A stretch of DNA of 64,000 bases from Paenibacillus tritici (GCF_013204885.1 NZ_JABMKX010000003.1:62001-126000), one strand, 5' to 3'. Positions 9,022-18,000 are shown, numbered from the stretch's first letter. The notes: generated from the sequence alone by a model not told the origin. Program-made: numbers and translations.

Positions 9022-9048
9022 AAAAAAAGCAGGCTATGCCTGCTTTTC
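9022..9048 (-). terminator. Terminator after mtrB
   Basis: GCAGGC-ATA-GCCTGC stem-loop followed on the minus strand by TTTTTTTC; it overlaps the last codon of mtrB. Confidence 0.85.
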
Positions 9049-9295
9049 AGCTTTCACTCTCTAATTGGCCGTGCTTGCTCCAGATTTCTGCCTTGCCGCG
9101 GATTTTCATTGCTGAGGTGTGATCGGTGAACTGGGCGATGAGCACCTCGCCTTTATCCAGCTTCTCCGTGTGGTGAAACCGTGTGTCCAGCCCTCTGGTC
9201 AGCCCGATCACCTGGACACCGTTCTCCTTGGCCTTCACTACGATGTAGTCGCTGCCGGACGGTACAGGATTCACTTCATTCTTCTTCTCAGTCAT
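9047..9295 (-). CDS. mtrB: trp RNA-binding attenuation protein (TRAP)
   Basis: Forms an 11-subunit ring that, with bound tryptophan, wraps GAG/UAG repeats in trp leader RNA and stops trp operon expression. 82 residues from the ATG at 9295, with GAGGAGG upstream; B. subtilis TRAP has 75. The core [20 protein letters not shown], then [32 protein letters not shown], carries the Lys/Lys/Arg RNA-contact residues (KxEKLDK... MKIRG). The place beside HU and hepS is the Bacillus one. Confidence 0.95.
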   Translation of the reverse strand: MTEKKNEVNPVPSGSDYIVVKAKENGVQVIGLTRGLDTRFHHTEKLDKGEVLIAQFTDHTSAMKIRGKAEIWSKHGQLESES

Positions 9296-9321
9296 TGTGA
9301 TCCTCCTCAAAGTTTATAAGC

Positions 9322-9356
9322 CTTTCAAAAACAAATGCCGCCTTGGAGGGCGGCAT
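9322..9356 (-). terminator. Terminator after the HU gene
   Basis: ATGCCGCC-CTCCA-GGCGGCAT stem with minus-strand TTTGTTTTT. It lies between the HU gene and mtrB, so mtrB needs read-through or its own weak promoter. Confidence 0.82.
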
Positions 9357-9397
9357 AGTTGTTATTCAGAGACTATGGGGCAGATATGTAGAAATCT

Positions 9398-9670
9398 TTA
9401 TTTGATTCCGTCTTTCAGCGCTTTACCGGGTTTGAATGCCGGTACTTTGCTCGAAGGAATTTCGATTTCTTCACCAGTCTGCGGGTTGCGGCCTTTACGT
9501 GCGGAACGTTCGCGCACTTCAAAGTTTCCGAAGCCAACCAGCTGAACCTTATCTCCGCTTTGCAGGGCACCTGTGATCGCTTCAAAAACGGCGTCTACCG
9601 CTTTAGTAGCATCTTTCTTGGGAAGTTCAGTTGCTTCTGTAACTACGTTGATCAAATCTGATTTATTCAT
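9398..9670 (-). CDS. hup: DNA-binding protein HU
   Basis: Small dimeric nucleoid protein that bends and compacts DNA. 90 residues, the family length. [10 protein letters not shown] opens the helical dimer body; [21 protein letters not shown] is the bacterial histone-like signature leading into the DNA-binding arm. Strong GGGAGG ribosome binding site. It sits between spoIVA and mtrB as in B. subtilis (hbs), with its own promoter and terminator. Confidence 0.97.
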   Translation of the reverse strand: MNKSDLINVVTEATELPKKDATKAVDAVFEAITGALQSGDKVQLVGFGNFEVRERSARKGRNPQTGEEIEIPSSKVPAFKPGKALKDGIK

Positions 9671-9796
9671 GTCTTCTCACCTCCCTGGGTAAAAGTTCCG
9701 GTATCATACACTGTTTCCGTTTCAACGTAAAATATACGTGATAATCCCGTTTATTACTAGATACTGGCACCTCTCTTCTAGAAGCGCAACAAACTT

Positions 9797-9825
9797 ATAG
9801 TAATACAGCCCACCCATAATTTCAA
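9797..9825 (-). promoter_or_regulatory. Sigma-A promoter for the HU gene
   Basis: TTGAAA (9820-9825), 17-base spacer and TACTAT (9797-9802). It leaves a leader of roughly 120 bases before the HU start codon. Confidence 0.6.
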
Positions 9826-9998
9826 GGCGTTCCTCAAAAAAGGAGCAGAAAGTAGCAGGTTCACGCTGATTTTGCTTCATCCGCGCAGTATATTACTGCC
9901 AATTATTCCGTAAAAACGGAGCCGTTCCAGGGAGAATTCCCCTTTTCAGTCTACCATTCATGGATTCACAGTTGAAGCCCGCCAAGGTCCAGACCTCG

Positions 9999-10026
9999 CA
10001 AAAAGAGCGGGAAAGGCTCCCGCTCT
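9999..10026 (-). terminator. Terminator after spoIVA
   Basis: Perfect 9-bp stem AGAGCGGGA / TCCCGCTCT with a five-base loop and minus-strand TTTTTG, 22 bases after the spoIVA stop. Confidence 0.85.
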
Positions 10027-10047
10027 GAATGGAAATCTTATTCAGCT

Positions 10048-11526
10048 TTAGAGGATGATGGCGATCAGGCCGCCTGAGCCCTCGTTGATAATCCGGCCCA
10101 GTGTTTCCTGCAGCTTGTAGCGCGCATTGTCCGGCATCATGGCAATCTTGCCCTGGATGCCCTCGCGGACTATGGAATGCAGGGACCGGCCGAAGATATC
10201 CGATTCCCAGATTTTGATCGGGTCATTCTCAAAGTCCTGCATCAGATAGCGCACCAGCTCCTCGCTCTGCTTCTCTGTACCGATAATCGGCGAGAACTCA
10301 GACTCGACATCCACCCGGATCATATGAATGGATGGAGCTGTGGCCTTCAGCCGGACTCCGAACCGCGACCCTTGGCGGATCAGCTCCGGCTCATCCAGAG
10401 CCATCTCGGCAAGGGAAGGAGCGGCGATGCCGTACCCGGTCGTTTTGACCATCTCCAGTGCTTCCGAGAAGCGGTCATACTCACGCTTAGCATGGGAGAA
10501 GTCCTGCATCAGCTGGAGCAGGTGGTCCTTGCCGCGAATCTCTACGCCGACAACTTCCATGAGTACCTGATCATACAGCTCTTCCGGAGCGTAGAGGTCA
10601 ATCTCGGCTACGCCCTGGCCCATATTCATTCCGCTGAGGCCTGCCCTGTCGATGAAATCATATTCCGTGAACTGGGACACAAGCCGGTCCACATCACGCA
10701 GGCGGCGGATATCCTTCACGGTATCGCGGACAGAATTCTCATAGCTGCTGCGCAGCCAGTGGTTCTCGCCCAGTACCATGACCCAGCTTGGCAGATTCAC
10801 ATTGACTTCGTGTACCGGGAATTCATACAGCACTTCGCGCAGTACACCGGTTACATCGTCCTCCGTCATATTCGCTGCACTGAGCGTCATGACCGGGATA
10901 TCATATTTGAGGGCAAGCTCGCTGCGGAGCTGCTGGACTTCCTCGCTGCGCGGCCGGGTGGAGTTAATGACAAGCACGAACGGCTTGCCGACCTCCTTCA
11001 GCTCTGCGATGACGCGTTCTTCGGAATCGACATACGAGTTCCGTGGAATCTCGGCAATCGTACCGTCCGTAGTTACTACCACACCCAGTGTAGAGTGCTC
11101 CTGAATCACCTTGCGTGTCCCGATCTCAGCCGCTTCCTGGAAGGGAATCGGCTCCTCGAACCATGGAGTCGAGATCATACGCGGACCATTCTCATCCTCA
11201 TACCCTTTTGCACCTTCAACCGCATACCCCACACAATCGACCAGCCGGACGTTGACCTCCAGGCCTTCTGCCACCTTGATCTGCACCGCATTGTTGGGTA
11301 CAAATTTCGGTTCAGTCGTCATGATTGTTTTGCCTGCCGCACTTTGCGGCAGCTCATCAACCGCTCTTACCCGGTCTGCTTCACTGGTGATGTTCGGGAG
11401 AACAATCGTTTCCATGAAGCGCTTGATGAATGTCGATTTCCCCGTGCGAACCGCGCCGACGACGCCGAGATAAATGTCTCCGCCGGTACGCTCGGCAATG
11501 TCCTTGAAAATATCCACTTTTTCCAA
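10048..11526 (-). CDS. spoIVA: Stage IV sporulation protein A, spore coat morphogenetic ATPase
   Basis: Polymerises with ATP on the forespore surface and forms the basement layer of the spore coat. The start is TTG at 11526 with AGGAGGGG eight bases upstream; this gives 492 residues, the B. subtilis length, beginning EKVDIFKDIAERTGGD. An upstream ATG in frame overlaps the ribosome binding site and is rejected. The P-loop GAVRTGKS is at 24-31, with LVDCVGY as Walker B region. The hydrophobic C-terminal tail GGLIAIIL is the membrane/SpoVM-contacting end. A sigma-E-like promoter lies upstream. Confidence 0.97.
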   Translation of the reverse strand: MEKVDIFKDIAERTGGDIYLGVVGAVRTGKSTFIKRFMETIVLPNITSEADRVRAVDELPQSAAGKTIMTTEPKFVPNNAVQIKVAEGLEVNVRLVDCVGYAVEGAKGYEDENGPRMISTPWFEEPIPFQEAAEIGTRKVIQEHSTLGVVVTTDGTIAEIPRNSYVDSEERVIAELKEVGKPFVLVINSTRPRSEEVQQLRSELALKYDIPVMTLSAANMTEDDVTGVLREVLYEFPVHEVNVNLPSWVMVLGENHWLRSSYENSVRDTVKDIRRLRDVDRLVSQFTEYDFIDRAGLSGMNMGQGVAEIDLYAPEELYDQVLMEVVGVEIRGKDHLLQLMQDFSHAKREYDRFSEALEMVKTTGYGIAAPSLAEMALDEPELIRQGSRFGVRLKATAPSIHMIRVDVESEFSPIIGTEKQSEELVRYLMQDFENDPIKIWESDIFGRSLHSIVREGIQGKIAMMPDNARYKLQETLGRIINEGSGGLIAIIL

Positions 11527-11723
11527 AAGAGATCCCCTCCTCATATTACTCCGAAGAAAAAATGCCTGAAGAGCATCGACTTCGCGTTCCGCCGGCAAAC
11601 TGACCCTTGCAGGACAACCACCGGACTAAGCTTTGCCCGCCCGAAGCCTAGCTACTGCCTGAGGCGGAACATGTTGCCCCGCGCTAAACTCCGAATGCTC
11701 GGACATGCATTTGGACTAGTATC

Positions 11724-11752
11724 ATCATATGTATCCGTAATGGATTTATGAC
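11724..11752 (-). promoter_or_regulatory. Possible sigma-E promoter for spoIVA
   Basis: GTCATAAA (-35 region) and CATATGAT (-10 region) are spaced as in sigma-E promoters (15 bases between ATA and CATA). It lies about 200 bases before the TTG start, which is farther than usual, so the match is tentative. Confidence 0.4.
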
Positions 11753-11909
11753 CAGCGTCCGCGCATTTTTGCATCTGAAATTTCGTATGCCCGCTCTAGC
11801 TCGCCACTGCGTCAAGACGCCCGGAAGTCTTCTCATCAATTCTATGAGGCCGGTTTGCTGCCTAGAACTGCTGTTTATCGGGGTCTGAAGTTATTAAGAT
11901 GTACTAAGG

Positions 11910-12072
11910 GTTTGAACTTGAAGCTTCGTCGTCACTGCGGTGAACATTTAGACTTCCGGCCGCTGTTGTCACCAGATTTCTGGATTAATACCGCTGTTCG
12001 CGGTGGAAATCCGGTGACAAAGGCGGTCGCTACCGCTCCTACAGTTCCAAATTTCCCCTCCGCTTCTTTTGC
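11910..12072. repeat. Dispersed palindromic repeat, family 1, copy A
   Basis: About 160 bases shared with 47432-47567 and, in part, 58770-58905. It holds a long imperfect palindrome: GTCACC and GATTTC (11968-11980) pair with GAAATC and GGTGAC (12006-12018), around an inner ACCGC-TGTTC-GCGGT hairpin. Outer CGGCCGC pairs with GCGGTCG. Flanking conserved words are TCACTGCGGTGAACATTT and CTCCTACAGTTCCAAA. Non-coding; the rest of the 11527-12213 gap holds only the tentative spoIVA promoter and a terminator. Confidence 0.85.
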
Positions 12073-12116
12073 TTTTTGTTTATTTCTTTAGTACTTCTTA
12101 TATAGCTATTTTGCTT

Positions 12117-12157
12117 AAAAAAACAACGATCTCCAATAACCGGAGATCGCTGTTTTT
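12117..12157. terminator. Terminator after the 12.2-13.0 kb lipoprotein gene
   Basis: CGATCTCC/GGAGATCG 8-bp stem with T runs on both sides, so it can act both ways. The minus-strand reading (TTGTTTTTTT) serves the lipoprotein gene. Confidence 0.85.
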
Positions 12158-12213
12158 GTGTCTGCATATACTATAAAGGTAATAAATTCCTGATAGGAGA
12201 CCGCCTGTAGCTT

Positions 12214-12981
12214 CTACTGCTGCGGCGCCTGCGGGACGGGACGGCCCTCCACCCACAGGTAAGGGAGCGACTTCACAGGCACATAATAGGAGGCCTGCAC
12301 CAGCTCCAGCCGCAGATCACGGTCTGCCTCAGGCACACCGTCATTCTTATCCATAGCTGAAGTGATATCCGCGCCGTAATCTACATAGACGGCCCCCTCC
12401 TTGTCCATCAGGAACCCGAGCGGCTGGCCGGAATATACACTGTTCAGCTTAATCCCCTCCGTCCCTGCCCGTTTGGAATCAATAGCCGACAGGCCCGGAT
12501 ACATCTCGTCTTCCGCAGGCAGCTTCCCGCCGTGTGCAGACTTATACTGGTTCACCTTACGCTGGATATCGTTTACCTTCTGTACGGTCACCAGGTCCAT
12601 CAATTTAACCTTAGGGTCAGTCTCTTCATCCAGAATAAGAAAATAAGCGCTGCCGCCCTTCTCAAATGCAGCAGCCGGGATCTCATCGAGGTATCCCTCC
12701 TGCTGGAGCTTGTTCAGGTCAATCACAAATTTCTCATATCTTGGCGTGGCTTCCCCGCTGGTCAAGATCGGAAGCAGCCCCTCCTGCTCCTGATAATCGT
12801 CTACCGCGGCCTGCACCCGCTTCACACTCTCGCGGGCTCCGCCGCCGGGCTTCTGCTGGTCTCCGGGGTACATACAGCCGCCAAGTGACAAGATCAGCAG
12901 GATGAGCACCGGCAGCATCGCTGCTCTCCTCCGCCTCTTCCTCTGTCTCTCCGTGAGCTTCACCTGCTGTCTGGAGTCCAT
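12214..12981 (-). CDS. Lipoprotein, YphF-like by position
   Basis: 255 residues. A very basic start (RQRKRRRRAAM) and hydrophobic segment end in the lipobox LSLGGC, so the mature protein is lipid-anchored outside the membrane at Cys36. The remainder is a soluble domain with a helix pair (VKRVQAAVDDYQEQEG and VNDIQRKVNQYKSAHG) that resembles a duplicated unit. GAGGAGG precedes the ATG. B. subtilis has the lipoprotein gene yphF in this place, upstream of spoIVA; homology is inferred from synteny, not from a clear motif. Confidence 0.8.
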   Translation of the reverse strand: MDSRQQVKLTERQRKRRRRAAMLPVLILLILSLGGCMYPGDQQKPGGGARESVKRVQAAVDDYQEQEGLLPILTSGEATPRYEKFVIDLNKLQQEGYLDEIPAAAFEKGGSAYFLILDEETDPKVKLMDLVTVQKVNDIQRKVNQYKSAHGGKLPAEDEMYPGLSAIDSKRAGTEGIKLNSVYSGQPLGFLMDKEGAVYVDYGADITSAMDKNDGVPEADRDLRLELVQASYYVPVKSLPYLWVEGRPVPQAPQQ

Positions 12982-13033
12982 TCACAACCTCCTCTTTGTT
13001 GGTTTCTCTGCGTGCAGACGTCAGCCTTGACTG

Positions 13034-13402
13034 TCACCACAGCTCCTCCGCTTCTCCACGGCGCGCCGCTTCCAGTCTGCGGCGTACAGCCGCCTTAAGC
13101 GGGTCCTCAGGAATACGCACGCGAACATCGCCCCACACGGCGGCCTGACAAGCCAGGCGGACCCCTTCATCCAGCAGACTGCCCAGCTTGCGCTTCTCCG
13201 CTTCGGCAGGAGGTCTAAGCGCTGCCTGCTCCGTACTCTCCACTGACACTTTGCACATCATGCATCCAGCCTTGCCGCCGCAGCGGGTAGGCAACACGAT
13301 TCCGGCCTTGCGTACGGCCTCCAGCAGCGAGACTCCAGGCTTAACGGAGGCGCTCTTGTTATCCGGAAGGAAAGTAACCGTTATTTTAGATTGAGCGTTC
13401 AT
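13034..13402 (-). CDS. [2Fe-2S] ferredoxin-like protein
   Basis: 122 residues with a beta-grasp ferredoxin fold. The cluster ligands are CGGKAGCMMC (C-x5-C-x2-C) plus a later Cys in VRLACQAAV, the plant-type arrangement. A GVSLLEAVRKAGI helix precedes them. The C-terminus is basic (AVRRRLEAARRGEAEELW). The ATG at 13402 was chosen because AAAGGA lies before it; another ATG 24 bases upstream is possible. It follows the nucleotidyltransferase-like gene closely. The electron-transfer partner is unknown. Confidence 0.85.
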   Translation of the reverse strand: MNAQSKITVTFLPDNKSASVKPGVSLLEAVRKAGIVLPTRCGGKAGCMMCKVSVESTEQAALRPPAEAEKRKLGSLLDEGVRLACQAAVWGDVRVRIPEDPLKAAVRRRLEAARRGEAEELW

Positions 13403-13430
13403 TCTACATGCGTCCTTTCCTGTCATTCAC

Positions 13431-14048
13431 TTAGATCTGCAACGATTCCGATATCCCCAGAAGCCCGTCCAGTCTCGACTGCACCTCCGGTTCCAGGTGA
13501 TTCTCCTCAATGAGCTGGTGCAGGAGCGGCAGATGGGCAGCCACATCCCCCTTGATGAGTTCCGCGATGGCCAGGCAGCGATCCTCCCTGCCGCGCAGGA
13601 GATTGAAGATCAGCTCATGGACGACCGGCATCAGTGACAGACGGCCAATCCCTTCATAATGACTTGTAGGGGCATGTTGCTGCAGCGTACCGACATCCAC
13701 AGCATATTGCAGGGAGCCGGCACCGATTCTGAACCCGCCCACCAGCTCAACCTTCACTTCTCCAATGAAATAGAGCCCGCGCATGGAGAAGCAGCTGCCG
13801 CTGAAGTCCTCTTCCGGGCTGCTTACGGTATACCTCAGCAGTGCCTGATGAAGCCGCAGGGTATCCTCCAGATCGCAATAGAGATCAATATCACGCGGGA
13901 GAGTATTCAGCTGAACCCCATGCAGCAACAGTCCGCAGCTTCCACCAAGCAGCCACACCGGCGGCTTGCCGAATCCGCAGAAGTCTAATTTCTCCACGAT
14001 GCTGCCAAGCGCGGTCTCCACTGCATAAGGAATTCCTGAACCGGCCAT
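13431..14048 (-). CDS. Nucleotidyltransferase-fold protein
   Basis: 205 residues. WLLGGSCGLLLHG (32-44) followed by PRDIDLYCD (51-59) is the glycine-serine and D-x-D pattern of minimal nucleotidyltransferases (AbiEii or MNT-like), with Asp53 and Asp55 as candidate metal ligands. No antitoxin-like partner sits beside it, so a toxin role is not supported. It lies directly upstream of the ferredoxin-like gene, with five bases before that frame opens. Substrate unknown; the ribosome binding site is weak. Confidence 0.7.
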   Translation of the reverse strand: MAGSGIPYAVETALGSIVEKLDFCGFGKPPVWLLGGSCGLLLHGVQLNTLPRDIDLYCDLEDTLRLHQALLRYTVSSPEEDFSGSCFSMRGLYFIGEVKVELVGGFRIGAGSLQYAVDVGTLQQHAPTSHYEGIGRLSLMPVVHELIFNLLRGREDRCLAIAELIKGDVAAHLPLLHQLIEENHLEPEVQSRLDGLLGISESLQI

Positions 14049-14127
14049 TGATCACACACGCCCCATTCCTGTAAAATCATCTATCGATTCTGTCAGAAAT
14101 ACGTCTGTCTGAATATAATGTAAATGC

Positions 14128-14307
14128 TTACATAATTGAAGCGGCCCCGCCCAAAATTCCGATCAGCAGGAATACAAATGCGATCACGGAAAGAACGGCT
14201 CTAAGCAGGCCTCTGGTCTTGCTGCGTGCAAAAGTAATCAAAAAAACGGATAAGCCCATAATCAGTACCGCTATCAGTGACAGCCACATTTTTGTCATCG
14301 GGTCCAT
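14128..14307 (-). CDS. Small membrane protein, DUF2768/YphE-like
   Basis: 59 residues beginning MDPMTKMWLSLIAVLIMG, with two hydrophobic segments (about 8-25 and 38-57) separated by a basic turn FARSKTRGLLR. GGAGG lies ten bases before the ATG. B. subtilis has yphE, a small two-helix membrane protein, between gpsA and yphF; size, topology and place agree. Role unknown; the neighbourhood suggests a link to sporulation. Confidence 0.75.
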   Translation of the reverse strand: MDPMTKMWLSLIAVLIMGLSVFLITFARSKTRGLLRAVLSVIAFVFLLIGILGGAASIM

Positions 14308-14396
14308 ATTTCATGCGCCTCCATTTCACTTTACCGGGATTGCGACTATTATAGCGTGAATTCCGAACTTTTTTAAGTATAATTTTCAGGCCGCCA

Positions 14397-14481
14397 CAAA
14401 AAAAGGCATAAACCGCGAAATCAGAATGATTCCGGTGTCTATGCCCAGTCTGAACAGCATCCATCCCGGCGGGGATGGATT
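14397..14481 (-). terminator. Two hairpins after spoVIF
   Basis: First hairpin after the spoVIF stop: ATCCATCCC/GGGATGGAT (14459-14480), no T run. The second (14398-14445) pairs GGCATAgACACCG with CGCGGTtTATGCC and is followed by TTTTTTT, a standard terminator. Confidence 0.75.
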
Positions 14482-14496
14482 TGCCTTACGGATATG

Positions 14497-14772
14497 CTAT
14501 TTTTTCAGCATCATTTTCATTAATGACTCCATCGTACCGGAACCGGCGCCGCCTTTTTTAACAGCATTGACGATCTCCTGCACGGTAGCCTCGCTGACCG
14601 GTACCTTGGCCATGGCTGACACCTGTTTAATTAACTGGCGGAGCTGGGCTTCATTCTGCGTGGTCCCCGGCTTGACCGTTCCGGCCAGCTTTTTGATGGC
14701 GCCTTCGGAGATGTTTTTGCCCGTCTTCTTGTTGATGGCGTTCAAAGCATCCTTGGAAAAATCTTTGCTCAC
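14497..14772 (-). CDS. spoVIF: Stage VI sporulation protein F
   Basis: Late mother-cell sporulation protein needed for proper coat assembly in Bacillus. 91 residues from a GTG start with GGAGGAGGG upstream. The family look is clear: MSKDFSKDALNAINKKTGKN, then a lysine-rich helical pair and the C-terminal glycine-rich KKGGAGSGTMESLMKMML. Position beside gpsA and upstream of spoIVA. Terminated by two hairpins. Confidence 0.85.
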   Translation of the reverse strand: MSKDFSKDALNAINKKTGKNISEGAIKKLAGTVKPGTTQNEAQLRQLIKQVSAMAKVPVSEATVQEIVNAVKKGGAGSGTMESLMKMMLKK

Positions 14773-14838
14773 TGTTCATCCCTCCTCCGTAAGTCCCCAT
14801 TACAACATATGAGAACCCCCGGTAAAAGGTGAACGTGA

Positions 14839-15879
14839 TCAGGAATGCCACTGCTCCCAGGTCTCCTGAGAGATAACTTCCATCTCAGTCTTGCGGTCAC
14901 GGCCCATCAAGGCTTCCACAGCATTACGCGGTGTTCTGCCCTTGAACAGCACATGATAGATCTGGTCTGTAATCGGCATCTGCACTCCCAGCTTGAGTGA
15001 GATGGCATAAGCGACCTCCGTAGTCCGGATGCCTTCGACAACCATGCCCATGGATTCCAGCACCTCCGCCAGAGGCTGACCCTGGCCCAGCATGGAACCG
15101 GCACGCCAATTACGGCTGTGCTGGCTGGTTGCAGTTACGACAAGGTCACCGAGTCCGGCAAGGCCGGAGAACGTCAGAGGATTCGCCCCCATCTCAACAC
15201 CGACACGCGAGATCTCGGCCAGGCCGCGGGTAAGCAGCGCTGCCTTCGCGTTGTCCCCGAAGCCCAGACCATCGGACAGTCCTGCACCGAGCGCGATAAT
15301 GTTTTTCAGCGCACCAGCCAGTTCTACCCCGAGCTGATCCCTGTTGGTATACACCCGGAAGTCATTGTTAATGAACAGACCCTGCGCCGCTTTGGCACGG
15401 CTCTCATCCGGCGAAGCCACCACAACAGTCGTCGGGCAGAGCCGTACAACCTCCTCAGCATGGCTGGGGCCGGAGAGCACAACAATATCGCCTTCGCTGC
15501 AGCCCAGCTCCTCCGAGATCACTGTCGACATCCGCTTCATGGTCTCGGTCTCAAAGCCCTTCGTGGCGTGAATACAGAGCATGTCTTTCTTCCAGAACGG
15601 CTTCAGGCTGTGCGCAACCTGGCGCATCCCGGAAGAAGGCGCCACAATGACCACCGCCTTGGAGCCGGAGACGGCAGTCTCCATATCCGTAGTGGCTATA
15701 ATATTCCCGGGAAGCTTGATCCCCGGCAGGAAATGATGATTCGTATGCGCCCCGTTAATCTCGGCAGCCTGTTCAGGCTTTCGCGTCCACAGATAAACCT
15801 CCGAGTGGTTAGCCGCCAGCACAGTAGCCAGCGCAGTTCCCCAACTGCCCGCGACCAGCACGGTTACTTTATCAGACAA
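14839..15879 (-). CDS. gpsA: Glycerol-3-phosphate dehydrogenase [NAD(P)+]
   Basis: Makes sn-glycerol 3-phosphate from DHAP for phospholipid synthesis. The start is TTG at 15879 with AAGGAGGGG eight bases upstream; it overlaps the plsY stop by eight bases. 346 residues. The dinucleotide site reads VAGSWGTALA, with Val where most relatives have the first Gly. VLSGPSHAEEV, the catalytic Lys in GALKNIIALGAG, and GLAGLGDL are present. It acts directly before PlsY, which uses its product. Confidence 0.96.
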   Translation of the reverse strand: MSDKVTVLVAGSWGTALATVLAANHSEVYLWTRKPEQAAEINGAHTNHHFLPGIKLPGNIIATTDMETAVSGSKAVVIVAPSSGMRQVAHSLKPFWKKDMLCIHATKGFETETMKRMSTVISEELGCSEGDIVVLSGPSHAEEVVRLCPTTVVVASPDESRAKAAQGLFINNDFRVYTNRDQLGVELAGALKNIIALGAGLSDGLGFGDNAKAALLTRGLAEISRVGVEMGANPLTFSGLAGLGDLVVTATSQHSRNWRAGSMLGQGQPLAEVLESMGMVVEGIRTTEVAYAISLKLGVQMPITDQIYHVLFKGRTPRNAVEALMGRDRKTEMEVISQETWEQWHS

Positions 15880-16489
15880 CGCGATTCCCCTCCTTGGCTT
15901 TGGAGCCGATTTTGTTCTCACGGCCCTGCGAGATCTTCACAATATTGCTGCGGTGACGCCAGAACGCGAACAGTACGATGATCAGACTTCCCCACAGCTC
16001 TGGGGCCGTATAATCCGTGAACAGCAGGAATACCGGAGTCAGGGCCACAAAAATCAGTGAACCCAGCGAGACATACCGGGTAAGAACAATAGCGAGAATG
16101 GCAATAACACCGGCAATAAGCGCAGGCCAAAATACAAGCGTAGCCATTACGCCAATCGTCGTAGCAATGCCCTTTCCTCCGCGAAAGTGAAAATAGACCG
16201 GCCAGTTATGCCCGATGATGGCAGCGAGGCCACAGGCCACTGCAACCCAGGTTCCCCAGCCGCCGGCCCATGTACCAAGCCAGACTGCGGCAATTCCCTT
16301 CAGTACGTCCAGAAACAGCACCAGTATGGCCGGTCCCTTCCCCATCACACGCAGTGTATTGGTCGCTCCTGCATTGCCGCTTCCATATTGGCGGATATCA
16401 ATCCCTTTGAGCAGCCGGGCGAGCAATACGCTGAAGCTGATGGAGCCAAGCAGATAGCTTATAACGATCACCAGAAGTTCAAACGCCAC
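15872..16489 (-). CDS. plsY: Glycerol-3-phosphate acyltransferase PlsY
   Basis: Membrane enzyme that moves an acyl group from acyl-phosphate to glycerol 3-phosphate, giving lysophosphatidate. 205 residues, five to six membrane segments, GTG start with GGGGAG upstream. Conserved loops are visible: GSGNAGATNT, GHNWPVYFHFRGGKG and FAFWRHRSNI. It overlaps gpsA and lies 12 bases after der. PlsC (19492-20079) does the next acylation. Confidence 0.95.
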   Translation of the reverse strand: MAFELLVIVISYLLGSISFSVLLARLLKGIDIRQYGSGNAGATNTLRVMGKGPAILVLFLDVLKGIAAVWLGTWAGGWGTWVAVACGLAAIIGHNWPVYFHFRGGKGIATTIGVMATLVFWPALIAGVIAILAIVLTRYVSLGSLIFVALTPVFLLFTDYTAPELWGSLIIVLFAFWRHRSNIVKISQGRENKIGSKAKEGNRVV

Positions 16490-16501
16490 TACTCTTCTCC
16501 C

Positions 16502-17827
16502 CTAACCTTCGTTTTCGGATTTGCGCCGTGTAAAGAGACGGATCGGTGTACCCTCGAAATTGAATGCTGCGCGCAGCTTGTTCTCCAGGTAACGTTCGTA
16601 GGAGAAGTGCATCAGCGAAGGATCATTGACGAATACCACAATGGTCGGCGGCTTCGTAGCAACCTGGGTTACATAATTAATGCGCAGACGGCGTCCTTTG
16701 TCCGTTGGCGGAGGATTGATCGCCACGGCATCTGATACGACATCATTCACCAGATGCGTTGTAATGCGGAGAGCGTGCTGTTGAGCTACATGCTGTACGA
16801 CAGGCAGCAGCTTCTGCAGACGCTGTTTCGTAAGTGCAGACAGGAACACGACCGGGGCATAGCTCATGAACAGGAAGTGATCCCGGATATTGCGTTCAAA
16901 GTTCTGCATGGTCTTGTCGTCTTTCTCAATGGCATCCCATTTGTTGACGACAAAGATCGAGGCTTTGCCCGCATCATGGGCATAACCGGCAATATGCTTG
17001 TCCTGGTCAATAATGCCTTCTTCGCCGTTGATCACAACGAGTACAACATCCGCGCGTTCAATCGCCTTCATGGCTCTCATAACACTATATTTCTCTGTGT
17101 TCTCATAGACCTTGCCGCGTTTGCGCATACCTGCAGTGTCGATCAGCACATAACGCTGGCCGTCCCGTTCAAAAGGCGTATCAATCGCATCGCGTGTAGT
17201 ACCCGCAACATCGCTGACAATGACGCGTTCTTCGCCAAGAATAGCATTTACCAGCGAGGATTTCCCTACATTCGGACGGCCGATCAATGCCACCCGGATG
17301 ACATCATCATCATATTCCACCTCAGTCTTATCAGGCAGACGTTCAACAACCGCATCGAGCAAATCTCCGATTCCGGTTCCGTGGCTTCCTGAAATTCCGA
17401 TCGGATCGCCAATTCCAAGGCTGTAGAATTCATAAATATCTTCTGTGCGCTTCATGTTATCCACTTTATTAATAGCCAGAACGATCGGCTTGCCGGAACG
17501 GAACAGAATCTGTGCGACTTCCTCATCCGAACTCGTAAGTCCGCTCTTCGCCTCGCACATAAAGACGATTACATCCGCTTCTTCGATAGCCAGCTCCGCC
17601 TGAACGCGGATCGACTTCAGAATAGCGTCTTCACCGTCAATTTCAATCCCGCCAGTATCAATGACACTGAAGGATTTGCCGTTCCAGTCTGATACTCCAT
17701 ATATCCGGTCGCGTGTAATCCCCGGTTTATCTTCTACGATGGCCAGTCTATCGCCAATCAGCCGGTTAAATATCGTCGATTTACCGACGTTAGGCCTGCC
17801 TACGATGGCCACTACGGGTCTTGCCAT
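16502..17827 (-). CDS. der: Ribosome assembly GTPase Der (EngA)
   Basis: Tandem-domain GTPase needed for 50S subunit maturation. 441 residues. Two G domains each show GRPNVGKS (P-loop), DTGG or DTAG (G3) and NKVD or NKWD (G4), followed by a KH-like C-terminal domain. ATG at 17827, seven bases after AGGAGG; an ATG six bases upstream is too close to that site. It stands first in a der-plsY-gpsA unit. Confidence 0.97.
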   Translation of the reverse strand: MARPVVAIVGRPNVGKSTIFNRLIGDRLAIVEDKPGITRDRIYGVSDWNGKSFSVIDTGGIEIDGEDAILKSIRVQAELAIEEADVIVFMCEAKSGLTSSDEEVAQILFRSGKPIVLAINKVDNMKRTEDIYEFYSLGIGDPIGISGSHGTGIGDLLDAVVERLPDKTEVEYDDDVIRVALIGRPNVGKSSLVNAILGEERVIVSDVAGTTRDAIDTPFERDGQRYVLIDTAGMRKRGKVYENTEKYSVMRAMKAIERADVVLVVINGEEGIIDQDKHIAGYAHDAGKASIFVVNKWDAIEKDDKTMQNFERNIRDHFLFMSYAPVVFLSALTKQRLQKLLPVVQHVAQQHALRITTHLVNDVVSDAVAINPPPTDKGRRLRINYVTQVATKPPTIVVFVNDPSLMHFSYERYLENKLRAAFNFEGTPIRLFTRRKSENEG

Positions 17828-17925
17828 ATACATTCCTCCTGTCTTCCTACGTTACTCATCATAGCAAAAAACCTTACAATTGGCTAACTGCCTAATCACT
17901 GTCCTGCCAATCTGTATTAGCCCTG

Positions 17926-17969
17926 TAAAACACAATCGGCGAACCCTCTTATCGAGGGCTCGCCGATTA
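17926..17969 (-). terminator. Terminator after the S1-repeat protein gene
   Basis: Long stem AATCGGCGAgCCCTC/GAGGGtTCGCCGATT with a five-base loop and TTGTGTTTT on the minus strand. Confidence 0.85.
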
Positions 17970-18000
17970 CTTTACCCGTTATGATGAGATAACAAAGGGA

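Noticed and set aside
10177..11751. Plus-strand open frame of 524 codons
   Set aside because: It lies antisense to spoIVA, which has a full family match, TTG start with AGGAGGGG and a terminator. The plus frame has no ribosome binding site and no recognisable domain.
11855..12091. 78-codon plus-strand frame across the family 1 repeat
   Set aside because: It is a translation of the palindromic repeat; the frame is not kept in copies B and C.
13431..14048. Toxin of an AbiE/MNT-type toxin-antitoxin pair
   Set aside because: Nucleotidyltransferase motifs are present, but no antitoxin-like gene flanks it; the neighbours are a ferredoxin and a small membrane protein.
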